From RGIG2041 sp045652745 (GTDB lineage: Bacteria; Bacillota; Clostridia; UBA1381; UMGS1253), in contig JAZRUW010000009.1 in the NCBI GenBank assembly GCA_045652745.1, forward strand, positions 1-64,000: DNA of 64,000 nucleotides. The letters are read 5' to 3'. Shown here one piece after another: positions 8,316-16,717 of this stretch; positions within the stretch are counted from its first letter, which is position 1, and every line of letters starts with the position of its first letter. The translations under genes were made by a program, and so were the position numbers. Under the pieces are notes generated by a model. The model had not been told where the DNA came from. It searched no databases and was given only the letters and a program-made list of their open reading frames with translations.

Positions 8316-8861
8316 ATGAACACGGTATTTCAAAAAGATTTATATCGTTACTACGGCGAGGCGGGAGAGTCGCTTGCGCGCAGATGCATGCGCCCGCCGG
8401 AGCTGTCGTATATTGCGCTTTTGCGCAAGGCGCAGACTTGCCGTTTTGTGCCGTTACGACTGTGGTATACGTTTTTATTAAAACGTCGTTCGTATAAAAC
8501 GGGTATTCAAATTCCGGCGCGTACGCAAATCGGTGCAGGCTTTTATATTGGGCATACGGGGCGCGTGATTGTGCATCCCGATGCGAAATTGGGCAAAAAC
8601 ATCAACGTTGGCACCGGCGTGACCATTGGACAGGAAAACCGCGGCGAACGAAAAGGTACGCCGACGCTTTTGGGAAACTGTTGGATTGGCACCAACGCTG
8701 TGGTGGTCGGAAAGATTACCATTGGTGAAGATGTGCTCATCGCACCGCTAAGCTTCGTGAATTTCGATGTACCGCCGCACAGCATAGTACTCGGCAATCC
8801 GGCAAAGATTCTGCCGAAGGAAAATGCAACGGCGGGGTATTTGGACAATTGCGTGGAATAA
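8316..8861 (+). CDS. Serine-acetyltransferase-like hexapeptide-repeat O-acetyltransferase
   Basis: 181 residues. The C-terminal half is a left-handed beta-helix of hexapeptide repeats (IPARTQIGAGFYIGHTG, then IGTNAVVVGKITIGEDV) with the conserved histidine in FYIGHTG. It resembles the catalytic part of CysE, but the N-terminal helical region is short. In this context it more likely acetylates a sugar of the exopolysaccharide using acetyl-CoA than makes O-acetylserine. The candidate cysteine synthase (61495-62409) lies over 50 kb away, so the genes do not form a cysteine operon. The family is certain; the substrate is inferred. Confidence 0.8.
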   Translation: MNTVFQKDLYRYYGEAGESLARRCMRPPELSYIALLRKAQTCRFVPLRLWYTFLLKRRSYKTGIQIPARTQIGAGFYIGHTGRVIVHPDAKLGKNINVGTGVTIGQENRGERKGTPTLLGNCWIGTNAVVVGKITIGEDVLIAPLSFVNFDVPPHSIVLGNPAKILPKENATAGYLDNCVE

Positions 8862-8870
8862 AAGGTGAAT

Positions 8871-8905
8871 TGCAAACGTTGTTTGCATGATTTGCGTGCA
8901 AATCA
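8871..8905 (+). repeat. Two adjacent palindromes before the flippase gene
   Basis: TGCAAAC-GTT-GTTTGCA (8871-8887) is followed immediately by TGATTTGC-GT-GCAAATCA (8888-8905). Both arms are perfect and share a TTTGC/GCAAA core, so alternative pairing between them is possible. They end five bases before the AAAGGAG ribosome site of the next gene. They could be an operator or a translational switch. Confidence 0.6.
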
Positions 8906-8921
8906 TTCCAAAGGAGATATT

Positions 8922-10412
8922 ATGCAACAAGATACGCGCATACAAAAGAATATGCTTTCGGGCTTTGCCTATCAAGTTGTTTTGATGGTGATGGGCTTTT
9001 TGTTGCCGCGTTTGTACTTAGACAATTTCGGCTCAGAGGTCAATGGTGTGCTTTCGACCATCAAGCAGATTTTCGGTTATCTGTGGCTTTTGGAGGCCGG
9101 CGTGGGCGGTGCCACGACGCAGGCATTGTACGGCCCTGTAGGAAAGAAGAATCATGCGGCTTGCAGCGGCGTGCTTGCTGCAACGCACGTGTTTTACAAA
9201 AAAACCGGCATTATCTATACCGGAATTGTGTTAGTCATTGCTTCGGTGTATGCTTTTGTAGTGCCGACGCCGCTAGCACCGCACGTTGTTTTTGCCATGG
9301 TGATTTTAATGGCGCTTCCGTCTTTGTTTAGTTATTTTGTGCAGGCAAAGTACCGACTTTTGATGGAGGTGGACGGCAGAAAATACATAATTACCACATC
9401 GGAAACGGTGTTGCACCTGGTAAGCAACTTAGGTAAGATTCTGGTTTTGCTTTTGACGGACAGCCTGGTGCTCATTCAGCTCGTTTATTGTGTACTGGCG
9501 CTTGTGCAGCTTGGCTATCTGTATGTATACGCCAAGAGAAACTATGCGTGGCTCGACCCAAAAGCCAAGCCGGATTTTGCGGCTATTTCGCAAAGCAACT
9601 CTGTTTTGGTGCATCAGATATCGGGCATGGTGTTTAGCAATACCGATATTTTGCTTTTGTCCTTTTTGTGTGATTTTAAGGTGGTCAGCGTCTACACGAT
9701 TTACAATATCTTTTTTACGCAGGCGCAGAATTTTATCACAAGCGTGCTTTCGGGTTTTTCGTACAAACACGGGCAGTTGTATTCCCACGCGCGTGAAAAG
9801 TTTGACCGTGTATATAAGGGATATGAGATGCTCTACACCATGGTCACTTTTGCTGTTTACACGCTGATGGCGGTATTTTTACTGCCGCTCGTGCAGATTT
9901 ATACCGGCGGCATCAACGATGCCGAGTATACCAATGCAACCTTAGTGCTTTTGTTTGTGCTTTCGCAGCTGCTTTCCAACGGCAAACTGCCGAGTATGCA
10001 GGTATTGGAATTTGCCGGCGAATTTAAAAACACACGCGCCCATGCGATTTGCGAAATGGTGTTAAACCTTTCTTTGTCGGTGTTCGGCATCTTAAAGTTC
10101 GGTATTTGCGGTGCGCTGGTCGGTACAATTGCGGCACTGATTTACCGCTCGGTAATGTCGGTATACCACGCCAATAAAAAGGTACTGGAGCGCAGTATGT
10201 GGCAGACGTACAAGCTGTGGGTCATCAACGGTGCTGTCTTTGCCGTGGCGATGTGTGTATTTTACGTAGACAGTTTTGCAGGGCTCTCGTTTAGTGCGTT
10301 GGTTTTAAAAGGTCTTATGCACGGCTCGTGGATTCTGGCGCTGTTTTTGTTGGTGAACTTTATCTTTAACCACGAAGCGTTTCGCTATTTGCCGGAGGTG
10401 TTTGAAAAATGA
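8922..10412 (+). CDS. Wzx-type polysaccharide flippase (MOP superfamily)
   Basis: 496 residues with about 12-14 hydrophobic segments spread over the whole length, as expected for oligosaccharide-lipid flippases of the MOP superfamily. It should move the undecaprenyl-diphosphate-linked repeat unit across the membrane. The ATG at 8922 is chosen because a strong AAGGAG lies just upstream; the longer in-frame start at 8865 would read through the paired palindromes. It overlaps the next glycosyltransferase gene by four bases. With the Wzy-like protein at 20000 and the Wzz-like proteins it completes a Wzx/Wzy pathway. Confidence 0.85.
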   Translation: MQQDTRIQKNMLSGFAYQVVLMVMGFLLPRLYLDNFGSEVNGVLSTIKQIFGYLWLLEAGVGGATTQALYGPVGKKNHAACSGVLAATHVFYKKTGIIYTGIVLVIASVYAFVVPTPLAPHVVFAMVILMALPSLFSYFVQAKYRLLMEVDGRKYIITTSETVLHLVSNLGKILVLLLTDSLVLIQLVYCVLALVQLGYLYVYAKRNYAWLDPKAKPDFAAISQSNSVLVHQISGMVFSNTDILLLSFLCDFKVVSVYTIYNIFFTQAQNFITSVLSGFSYKHGQLYSHAREKFDRVYKGYEMLYTMVTFAVYTLMAVFLLPLVQIYTGGINDAEYTNATLVLLFVLSQLLSNGKLPSMQVLEFAGEFKNTRAHAICEMVLNLSLSVFGILKFGICGALVGTIAALIYRSVMSVYHANKKVLERSMWQTYKLWVINGAVFAVAMCVFYVDSFAGLSFSALVLKGLMHGSWILALFLLVNFIFNHEAFRYLPEVFEK

Positions 10413-11143
10413 GCATTCCGAAAAAAATTCACTATTGCTGGTTTGGCGGTGCGCCTTTGCCGGCGCTTGCAAAAAAGTGCATCCGCAGTTGGAAAAAATA
10501 CTGTCCGGATTATGAGATTATCTGTTGGAACGAGGAAAATTTTGATTTTTCGCAAAACCGCTATGCCGCGGAGGCCTATGCGGCCAAAAAATGGGCGTTT
10601 GTCAGCGACTATGCGCGACTGAAAGTTATGCACGAATATGGCGGCATTTATTTGGACACCGACGTGGAAATTTTAAAGCCGCTTGACGATTTGGTTGCAC
10701 ACGGCGGCTATATGGGATTTGAACATAAGGGTGCGGTGTCTACGGGGCTTGGATTTGCGGCGCCGGCCGGACATCCGCTCATAGAAAGATTGCTTGCCGA
10801 CTATGACGACATTTCCTTTGTGCGCGAAGACGGCACGTATGACATGCTTCCGTGTCCGGACAGAAACACAAACACTATAGTAGAGTTGGGCATGGACGTT
10901 ACCAATCAAAAGCAAACGTTCATGGGCATACGGATGCTACCGTGTGAATACCTTTGTCCAATGGATTATTATACGGGCAAAAAGAAAATTACGAAAAATA
11001 CATATTGTATACATCATTACTGTGCTTCGTGGACCAGCGCAGTTTCCAAACGGACCACCTTTATAAAGCGCCTCATCGGGGTGCGTATGTATGATAAGCT
11101 CTACGGAAAGTTTTTGCATAAATTCAAGTGGTTGGAGTGGTAA
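10409..11143 (+). CDS. GT32-family glycosyltransferase
   Basis: 244 residues. The N-terminal IPKKIHYCWFGG and the segment VSDYARLKVMHEYGGIYLDTDVEILKPL with its DxD metal site are typical of the Gly_transf_sug (GT32) family found in capsule clusters. It should add one sugar from a nucleotide donor to the growing lipid-linked repeat unit in the cytoplasm. The ATG overlaps the flippase stop by four bases and follows GGAGG. The donor and linkage cannot be predicted. Confidence 0.86.
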   Translation: MSIPKKIHYCWFGGAPLPALAKKCIRSWKKYCPDYEIICWNEENFDFSQNRYAAEAYAAKKWAFVSDYARLKVMHEYGGIYLDTDVEILKPLDDLVAHGGYMGFEHKGAVSTGLGFAAPAGHPLIERLLADYDDISFVREDGTYDMLPCPDRNTNTIVELGMDVTNQKQTFMGIRMLPCEYLCPMDYYTGKKKITKNTYCIHHYCASWTSAVSKRTTFIKRLIGVRMYDKLYGKFLHKFKWLEW

Positions 11144-11145
11144 AG

Positions 11146-12693
11146 TTGCCGGAAACATTTTTTGAAAAAATAAAAAAGAATACCCCAAAGACATGGACAT
11201 CTTGTTTATTTGCCGCTCTGTTGGTCGGCTTTTTGGCGCATTTTTATAAAATAACCAACTGGATTCCAAACTGGGATTCGCTCGTGTTTCGCTATGACGG
11301 GCAAAATATGCTCCGGCTCGGGCGTTGGCTTTTAGGCATCGTTTGTGCGCCCGGTTCGTTTTACGATTTGCCGTGGCTGTCAGGTGTGTTTGCGATTTTG
11401 TTTCATGCGCTCGGCACGGTGTGCATTGTTGCGATGTTTCGTTTGAAAAAAACTTGCACGGCGGCGCTCATCGGTGCATTGACTGTGACTTTCCCGACGG
11501 TGACCTCGGTTTTGATGTACAACTATGTGGCAGACGGCTATGCAATTGCATTTTTCCTTGCCTGCCTTGCGGCATTGCTGATGACGCAAAATAAGCCGCA
11601 CTACCTGCTTGGAGCACTGTGTATTACGCTTTCGGTGGCGATTTATCAGGCGTATATTACGGTGACGGCGATGTTGCTGGTTGTGTATTTGATTGATGCG
11701 CTGTTGCTTGAGAAGATGCGTGTAGAAGTGCTCAGGAAAAAGACGGTCGCGTTTGCACTTGCGGGGCTTGGCGGCATGGTTTTGTATTATCTTGTGTTGC
11801 TTGCACTTTTGCATCTGACGGGGACAACTCTTTTGGAATATCAGGGGGTAAGTTCTTCCGTTTCGGTTGCAAATATCGATTTGAAAGCCTCTTTATATGT
11901 GATTTGTAAATCGTTTATAAATTTCTTCTTTGATTTTTCAAACGGCGCAGGTGTGTATAATGTGCTTAATTGCAGTGTGTTTACGCTGTTGGCTGTGTTT
12001 GGCGTTGCAGCATTTGTCCGCGCACGGTTGTATACATCGGCAGGTAAATGTATTTTGTTTTGCATTTTAATCGTTCTCTTGCCGATTGCCGCACTTTTGC
12101 TTGCCGTAATCAATGTGCAGGCAGATTATCATAATTTGATGAAAATGGGCTACGTAGTCTTTTACATATTCTTTCTTTTGTTTTATGAGCGGTTGCAGTT
12201 TGAAAATAAGAAACTGACCGCTGCTAAAGTATGGAGCGTGTTGCTCGTCGGCATTTTGCTGATTTCCAATCAGGTGGTGCTGGCAAACGTTTGCTATCAC
12301 AAGGCGCAGATGGCCTACGAAAAATCCTATGGCGTGCTGATGCGTATTGCAGACCGCATTGAGCAGACAGAAGGCGCAAAGGGCTGCACGCAGATTGTGG
12401 TGGTCGGTGCGTTGGATGGCAGCGAAGGGTATAGTGTCAATCTGCCACCCGATATGACGGGCATCACGGACGGACTCATTTTGCGCTTTGATGATGAAAG
12501 CGTAGGGCAGAGCGTGGTGTGCAGTGCATTAAACGATTATTGCAATACAAATTATACCTTTGTGTACGGTGCGCAAAAACAGCAGTTGGTACAGACCAAG
12601 ACCGTGCAGGACATGCCTGTTTGGCCGGATAAAGAGAGCATCGCCGTACAGGACGGTATTTTGATTGTGAAACTGGGGGCAGAGGTGAAATAA
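11146..12693 (+). CDS. Gtr-type membrane glucosyltransferase (Glucos_trans_II family)
   Basis: 515 residues with roughly ten hydrophobic segments and an extracytoplasmic tail. The early motif NWIPNWDSLVFRYDGQNM matches the family of O-antigen serotype-converting glucosyltransferases, which transfer a sugar from polyprenyl phosphate to the polymer outside the cell. The TTG at 11146 is preferred because GGAG lies eight bases upstream; GTG codons at 11128 and 11137 overlap the preceding gene and have no ribosome site. Together with the GtrA- and GtrB-like proteins it makes a complete three-part side-chain glycosylation set, dispersed through the cluster. Confidence 0.8.
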   Translation: MPETFFEKIKKNTPKTWTSCLFAALLVGFLAHFYKITNWIPNWDSLVFRYDGQNMLRLGRWLLGIVCAPGSFYDLPWLSGVFAILFHALGTVCIVAMFRLKKTCTAALIGALTVTFPTVTSVLMYNYVADGYAIAFFLACLAALLMTQNKPHYLLGALCITLSVAIYQAYITVTAMLLVVYLIDALLLEKMRVEVLRKKTVAFALAGLGGMVLYYLVLLALLHLTGTTLLEYQGVSSSVSVANIDLKASLYVICKSFINFFFDFSNGAGVYNVLNCSVFTLLAVFGVAAFVRARLYTSAGKCILFCILIVLLPIAALLLAVINVQADYHNLMKMGYVVFYIFFLLFYERLQFENKKLTAAKVWSVLLVGILLISNQVVLANVCYHKAQMAYEKSYGVLMRIADRIEQTEGAKGCTQIVVVGALDGSEGYSVNLPPDMTGITDGLILRFDDESVGQSVVCSALNDYCNTNYTFVYGAQKQQLVQTKTVQDMPVWPDKESIAVQDGILIVKLGAEVK

Positions 12694-12695
12694 GG

Positions 12696-13556
12696 ATGCT
12701 GTATATTTGTGCAGATGATTACGGCATGTCGTCGGTGGCGGATGCGCAGATTCTGCGCAGTGTCCGCGAAGGCGCTGTGCGCAAAATCAGCGTGTTTGCC
12801 AATCATCCGCCGGATGCGTTGCCGGATTTGCCGGAGGTTACATGGTCGGTGCATTTGAATCTGTCGGAGGGCAGGGCGCTTTGTGAAGAAAAAAATGTGC
12901 TGACAACGCCGCAAGGTAATTTTAAATATGATTTTGTCGGACTGCTTCGCTTATCGCTTTCGGGTAAGCGTAAGGCGATGGAAACGGCGCTCTATGCCGA
13001 ACTTTCGGCGCAAATTGCGCGTGTACGCACGCTGCTTACGCCGGATACGCCGCTGTGGATAGACGCGCATCAGCATGTACATATGATTCCGCTGATTTTC
13101 CGCGTGCTTTTGCGCGTGATTGAAGAAAACAACATCCCCGTGCGGTATCTGCGTTTTCCGGCAGAGCCGCTGTTGCCGTATTTACGGACACCGTCATTGT
13201 ATCTGACGTATGCGCCGGCCGGCCTTGTTAAGCAATGGCTGCTCAAGTTTTTGGGGATGCTCAATTACAAGGCGCTTTTGCAAAGCAAAATCCCGAGTGC
13301 ATATTTTATGGGCGTTTTGTTTTCGGGCAAGATGGACACCGCGCGCGTAGAAAAGATTTTGCCGCACTATTTGCGCCATGCCGCGCGCAAGGGCGCAGAT
13401 ATTGAGGTGCTGTTGCACCCAGGCGGATGTGAAAAAGCGGACATTCCTTGGGAGAGCAGTGCAAGAAGTTTCGGTAAATTTTATACCGCAACGGGCAGAA
13501 AAGAGGAACTTCAAACCGCGATACAGTTAAACAACATAGAGAAAGAAGGATTTTAA
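12696..13556 (+). CDS. YdjC/ChbG-family carbohydrate deacetylase
   Basis: 286 residues with the metal-binding motifs of the family: ICADDYG at the start, VHLNLSEG (~50) and DAHQHVHMIP (~123-132). ChbG removes an acetyl group from chitin oligosaccharides, and relatives in polysaccharide clusters act on lipid-linked or nucleotide-linked amino sugars. No signal peptide is seen, so it acts in the cytoplasm. It lies two bases after the Gtr-type gene and directly before the initiating sugar transferase, which suggests that it trims an N-acetylated sugar early in repeat-unit assembly. The substrate is inferred. Confidence 0.85.
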   Translation: MLYICADDYGMSSVADAQILRSVREGAVRKISVFANHPPDALPDLPEVTWSVHLNLSEGRALCEEKNVLTTPQGNFKYDFVGLLRLSLSGKRKAMETALYAELSAQIARVRTLLTPDTPLWIDAHQHVHMIPLIFRVLLRVIEENNIPVRYLRFPAEPLLPYLRTPSLYLTYAPAGLVKQWLLKFLGMLNYKALLQSKIPSAYFMGVLFSGKMDTARVEKILPHYLRHAARKGADIEVLLHPGGCEKADIPWESSARSFGKFYTATGRKEELQTAIQLNNIEKEGF

Positions 13557-14237
13557 ATGCCGCATTTGGACACAGAAAAGGTAGATGCCAAAACAAGAGA
13601 ACGCCTGGAGGCGATGATTGCAAATTCTTATAGCGGATACTGGCGAAAAAAGCGTTTGTTCGACATCTTTTTTGCGACGCTGATTTTGCTGTTCTTCCTG
13701 CCACTCATGCTCATTATTGCGTTAGTAATTGTCATTGACGATCCGAGTGCCGGTCCGATTTACAAGCAGGTGCGCGTCGGCAGACACGGTGAGGAGTTTG
13801 AAATGCTCAAGTTCCGCACAATGCGCGCCAATGCAGATGCGATGATTGACCAACTGGTTAAGGACAACGAGATGGACGGACCGGTGTTTAAAATGAAGGA
13901 AGACCCAAGAATTACGCGTGTCGGCAAGTTTTTGCGCAAGGTATCGCTCGATGAACTGATGCAGTTTATCAATGTGCTCCGCGGCGATATGACCTTGGTA
14001 GGGCCGCGCCCGCCGTTGCCGCGCGAGGTGGTGCACTATACGGATTATCAGCGTTTGCGTTTGCACGTGACGCCGGGCATTACCTGCACATGGCAGATTT
14101 CGAAAAACAGAAACGATATCCCGTTTGAACAATGGGTAGAAATGGACCTCGATTATATACAAAACCGCACCTTCCCGGGCGATTTGCTGATTATGCTGCG
14201 TACGCCGATTGTCATGCTGACCGCGACGGGAAGATAA
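13557..14237 (+). CDS. Initiating polyprenyl-phosphate sugar-1-phosphate transferase
   Basis: 226 residues. A single membrane segment (~32-55) is followed by the bacterial sugar-transferase domain with KFRTM, DELMQFINVLRGDM and VGPRPPLPRE, all expected motifs. It should transfer a sugar-1-phosphate to undecaprenyl phosphate, the committed step of the pathway. At 226 residues it is the short form that lacks the large N-terminal membrane domain of WcaJ/WbaP. Its ATG directly follows the previous stop codon and has an AAGGA site upstream. It is the only initiating enzyme found in the cluster. Confidence 0.92.
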   Translation: MPHLDTEKVDAKTRERLEAMIANSYSGYWRKKRLFDIFFATLILLFFLPLMLIIALVIVIDDPSAGPIYKQVRVGRHGEEFEMLKFRTMRANADAMIDQLVKDNEMDGPVFKMKEDPRITRVGKFLRKVSLDELMQFINVLRGDMTLVGPRPPLPREVVHYTDYQRLRLHVTPGITCTWQISKNRNDIPFEQWVEMDLDYIQNRTFPGDLLIMLRTPIVMLTATGR

Positions 14238-14271
14238 CTATAAAAAATTCGCACATACATAGGAGAGTCAT

Positions 14272-15414
14272 ATGAAAATTGCAATGCTTGGTCATAAAGT
14301 CATTCCGTCGCGCCGCGGCGGTATTGAAAAGGTGTTGACAATGCTTTGTCCGCTTCTGGTTGAGCGCGGCGCCGAGGTGACGTGCTATAACCGTTCCACG
14401 GACAAGGTGGAAAATGAATATATTGAAACGGTGCAGAATCATACCTATAAGGGTGTGCGCTTAAAAACAGCGCCGACTTTGGATTTTAAGGGAATTTCGG
14501 CCATGGTTGCTTCGTTTACGGCGGCTTTTCGCGCCGCCTTTGGGCGATATGACATCGTGCATTTTCACGCGGAAGGACCGTGCGCGGCGCTTTGGATTCC
14601 GAAACTGTTCGGAAAAACGTGTGTGGCAACGGTGCACGGACTCGATTGGCAACGCGAAAAGTGGGCCAAAGGTTTCGGCGCTGCTTATATCAAGTTCGGC
14701 GAACGCGTGATGGCCAAATATGCCGACGAGATTATCGTTTTGAGTGAAAGCGCGCAGGATTACTTCAAACAAACCTACAATCGCGATTGTACGCTGATTC
14801 ACAATGGCATAGAAAAGCCGGTGCGCAAAGAGGCGGACCGCATTACCCAACTGTACGGTTTGCATAAAGAGGATTATATCTGCATGGTTTGCCGTTTGAC
14901 GGCGGAAAAGGGCGTGCATTATCTGATTGATGCCTACAACAGCATTAAAACGGACAAAAAACTGGTCATTGCCGGCGATACGAGCGATACCGATTCGTAC
15001 GTGGCGATGCTTAAAGAAAAAGCCAAGGACAATCCGAACATTTTATTTACGGGTTTTATTTCCGGCGATGTGCTTTGCGAGATGTACAGCAATGCCTATC
15101 TTGTCTGTCAGCCGTCCGATTTGGAGGGGATGTCGCTGAGTTTATTGGAGGCACTTTCCTACGACGATGCGGTGCTTTGCTCCGATATTCCGGAAAATGT
15201 ATCCGTGGCGCGCGACAAGGTGGTGTACTTTCACAAAAGCGATGTGCGCGATTTGGCGGAAAAATTGCTGGATTTGTGTGAACATGCCGAAATGGTGCAT
15301 GCGCTGCAAAAAGAGGCGGACAGCGTTGTAAAAGACTACCGCTGGCCGGATATCGCCGACGCTACGCTTGCGCTGTACGAAAAAGCGCTGAAAAACAAGG
15401 GAGGTAAGCGTTAA
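14272..15414 (+). CDS. GT4-family glycosyltransferase
   Basis: 380 residues with a GT-B fold. The N-terminal loop SRRGGIEKVL is the acceptor-side glycine loop. The C-terminal half carries RLTAEKGVHYLI (~205) and the sugar-nucleotide site DLEGMSLSLLEALSYD (~285-300) with the retaining-enzyme E-x7-E spacing. The early HKVIPSRRGGIE resembles rhamnosyl/glucosyl transferases of exopolysaccharide clusters. It begins 34 bases after the sugar transferase with a GGAGAG site. Confidence 0.88.
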   Translation: MKIAMLGHKVIPSRRGGIEKVLTMLCPLLVERGAEVTCYNRSTDKVENEYIETVQNHTYKGVRLKTAPTLDFKGISAMVASFTAAFRAAFGRYDIVHFHAEGPCAALWIPKLFGKTCVATVHGLDWQREKWAKGFGAAYIKFGERVMAKYADEIIVLSESAQDYFKQTYNRDCTLIHNGIEKPVRKEADRITQLYGLHKEDYICMVCRLTAEKGVHYLIDAYNSIKTDKKLVIAGDTSDTDSYVAMLKEKAKDNPNILFTGFISGDVLCEMYSNAYLVCQPSDLEGMSLSLLEALSYDDAVLCSDIPENVSVARDKVVYFHKSDVRDLAEKLLDLCEHAEMVHALQKEADSVVKDYRWPDIADATLALYEKALKNKGGKR

Positions 15415-15415
15415 T

Positions 15416-16702
15416 ATGGAACAATTTACACAAACGGTTGCACCGCAGACCTATGAAACGCCCGGTGCGCGCATCAAAGCGCATTTGCAGGAAATTTTGC
15501 CTGCCGAGGTTTATGAAAACTGGGCTCAGCATTTTGTGTTTGAAAGTATAGAGGAAAAAAAGGTTATCATCGGCTATTACGGCACGGCGCCGCTGCGTAC
15601 CTTTTTAAAGGAATACAAAGATGCGCTTCGCGTGCATGTGTGTACGGTACTCGGCCGCGAAGTTTCGGTAAAACTGCTGGCGCGCAAACGCGCGGATGTA
15701 AAAAAGAAGCCGATGCCGGCGGCAGGGACGGAAGATACGCTCCGTCCGGGCGGCCGCAAAGCCAAAAACCGGCGCGCGGCGAAGCTGATTGTGCTCGGTT
15801 TGGTGTTTTTGGCGTTTATGCTGGGCGTAGTGGTGATTGGCGCAAACTATTTTTCCAACCGTAATTTTAAAGAAACGTTTTACAGCGTGAGCAGTTTGAA
15901 GGCAAACAACAAGGTGCGCGTGTTGCAGATTTCTGACTTGCATAATGCAAGTTACGGAAAAGAAAATGCAAAACTGATTGACCGTGCACAAAAACTCAAG
16001 CCGGATTTGATTTTATATACGGGCGATTGTCTGGATGCGGCGGCGGACTCCATGGACGCTACGGTCCAGCTTTGCAAGGCGCTCTCCGCGGTGGCACCGT
16101 CTTACTACATTTACGGCAATAACGAAGCGGAGCGCTATTACGATTCGTCTATGACACAGGATGCGCTTGATTCCAAATTTGGTTTTAATAATCAAAACCG
16201 TGATGGCAAAAAGGTCAGCGAACAAACGGACGCGTTGGAAAGCGCACTTGCGGCAGTCGGTGTGCAGGTGCTGAAAAATGAAACCGCAACCGTAACCATC
16301 GGCAGAACGCAGGTGGATATTTACGGGGTGCTGACCTCCAATCCGTCGGCTTTCTGGTCGTATGCGGGCGAAAGCTATGAGCGTTATTTGTATGAAAACG
16401 CAGACAGTGTTAAAATTACTGCGATGCACGAGCCGCAGGTCTATGAAACCTTTGAGTCGGAATACTGGGGTGACGTGCTTTTGTGCGGCCACACGCACGG
16501 CGGCAGTGTTCGGTTGCCGTTTGTCGGACCGCTTTATACTAAGGAAGGCGGGCTTTTGCCGGAGCGCAGCGGTGCTTATGCATACGGCAGATATGAGGTA
16601 GCGGGCAGACCGCTTCTGGTCAGTGCGGGTCTTGACAATCAGACATTGCTTCGGTTAAACAATCCGCCGGAGCTCGTGATTATTGATATCAACAGATTTT
16701 AG
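15416..16702 (+). CDS. DnaA-N-like domain, membrane segment and metallophosphoesterase in one protein
   Basis: 428 residues. Residues ~17-85 resemble DnaA domain I: a helical stretch with a YENWAQHF motif, a hydrophobic strand and a helix ending in LGREVSVKLL. A basic linker and one membrane segment (~121-142) follow. The rest is a calcineurin-like phosphoesterase with ISDLHNAS (~172), YTGDCLD, YGNNEAERY (N where GNHE is usual) and CGHTHGG (~360), placing it outside the membrane while the N-terminal domain stays inside. Such enzymes cleave phosphodiesters or lipid-linked pyrophosphates such as UDP-sugar lipids. It lies one base after a GT4 gene and before the chain-length genes. The enzyme family is sure; the DnaA-N match needs a profile search. 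Confidence 0.82.
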   Translation: MEQFTQTVAPQTYETPGARIKAHLQEILPAEVYENWAQHFVFESIEEKKVIIGYYGTAPLRTFLKEYKDALRVHVCTVLGREVSVKLLARKRADVKKKPMPAAGTEDTLRPGGRKAKNRRAAKLIVLGLVFLAFMLGVVVIGANYFSNRNFKETFYSVSSLKANNKVRVLQISDLHNASYGKENAKLIDRAQKLKPDLILYTGDCLDAAADSMDATVQLCKALSAVAPSYYIYGNNEAERYYDSSMTQDALDSKFGFNNQNRDGKKVSEQTDALESALAAVGVQVLKNETATVTIGRTQVDIYGVLTSNPSAFWSYAGESYERYLYENADSVKITAMHEPQVYETFESEYWGDVLLCGHTHGGSVRLPFVGPLYTKEGGLLPERSGAYAYGRYEVAGRPLLVSAGLDNQTLLRLNNPPELVIIDINRF

Positions 16703-16717
16703 AAAGGCGGTGCGCAT

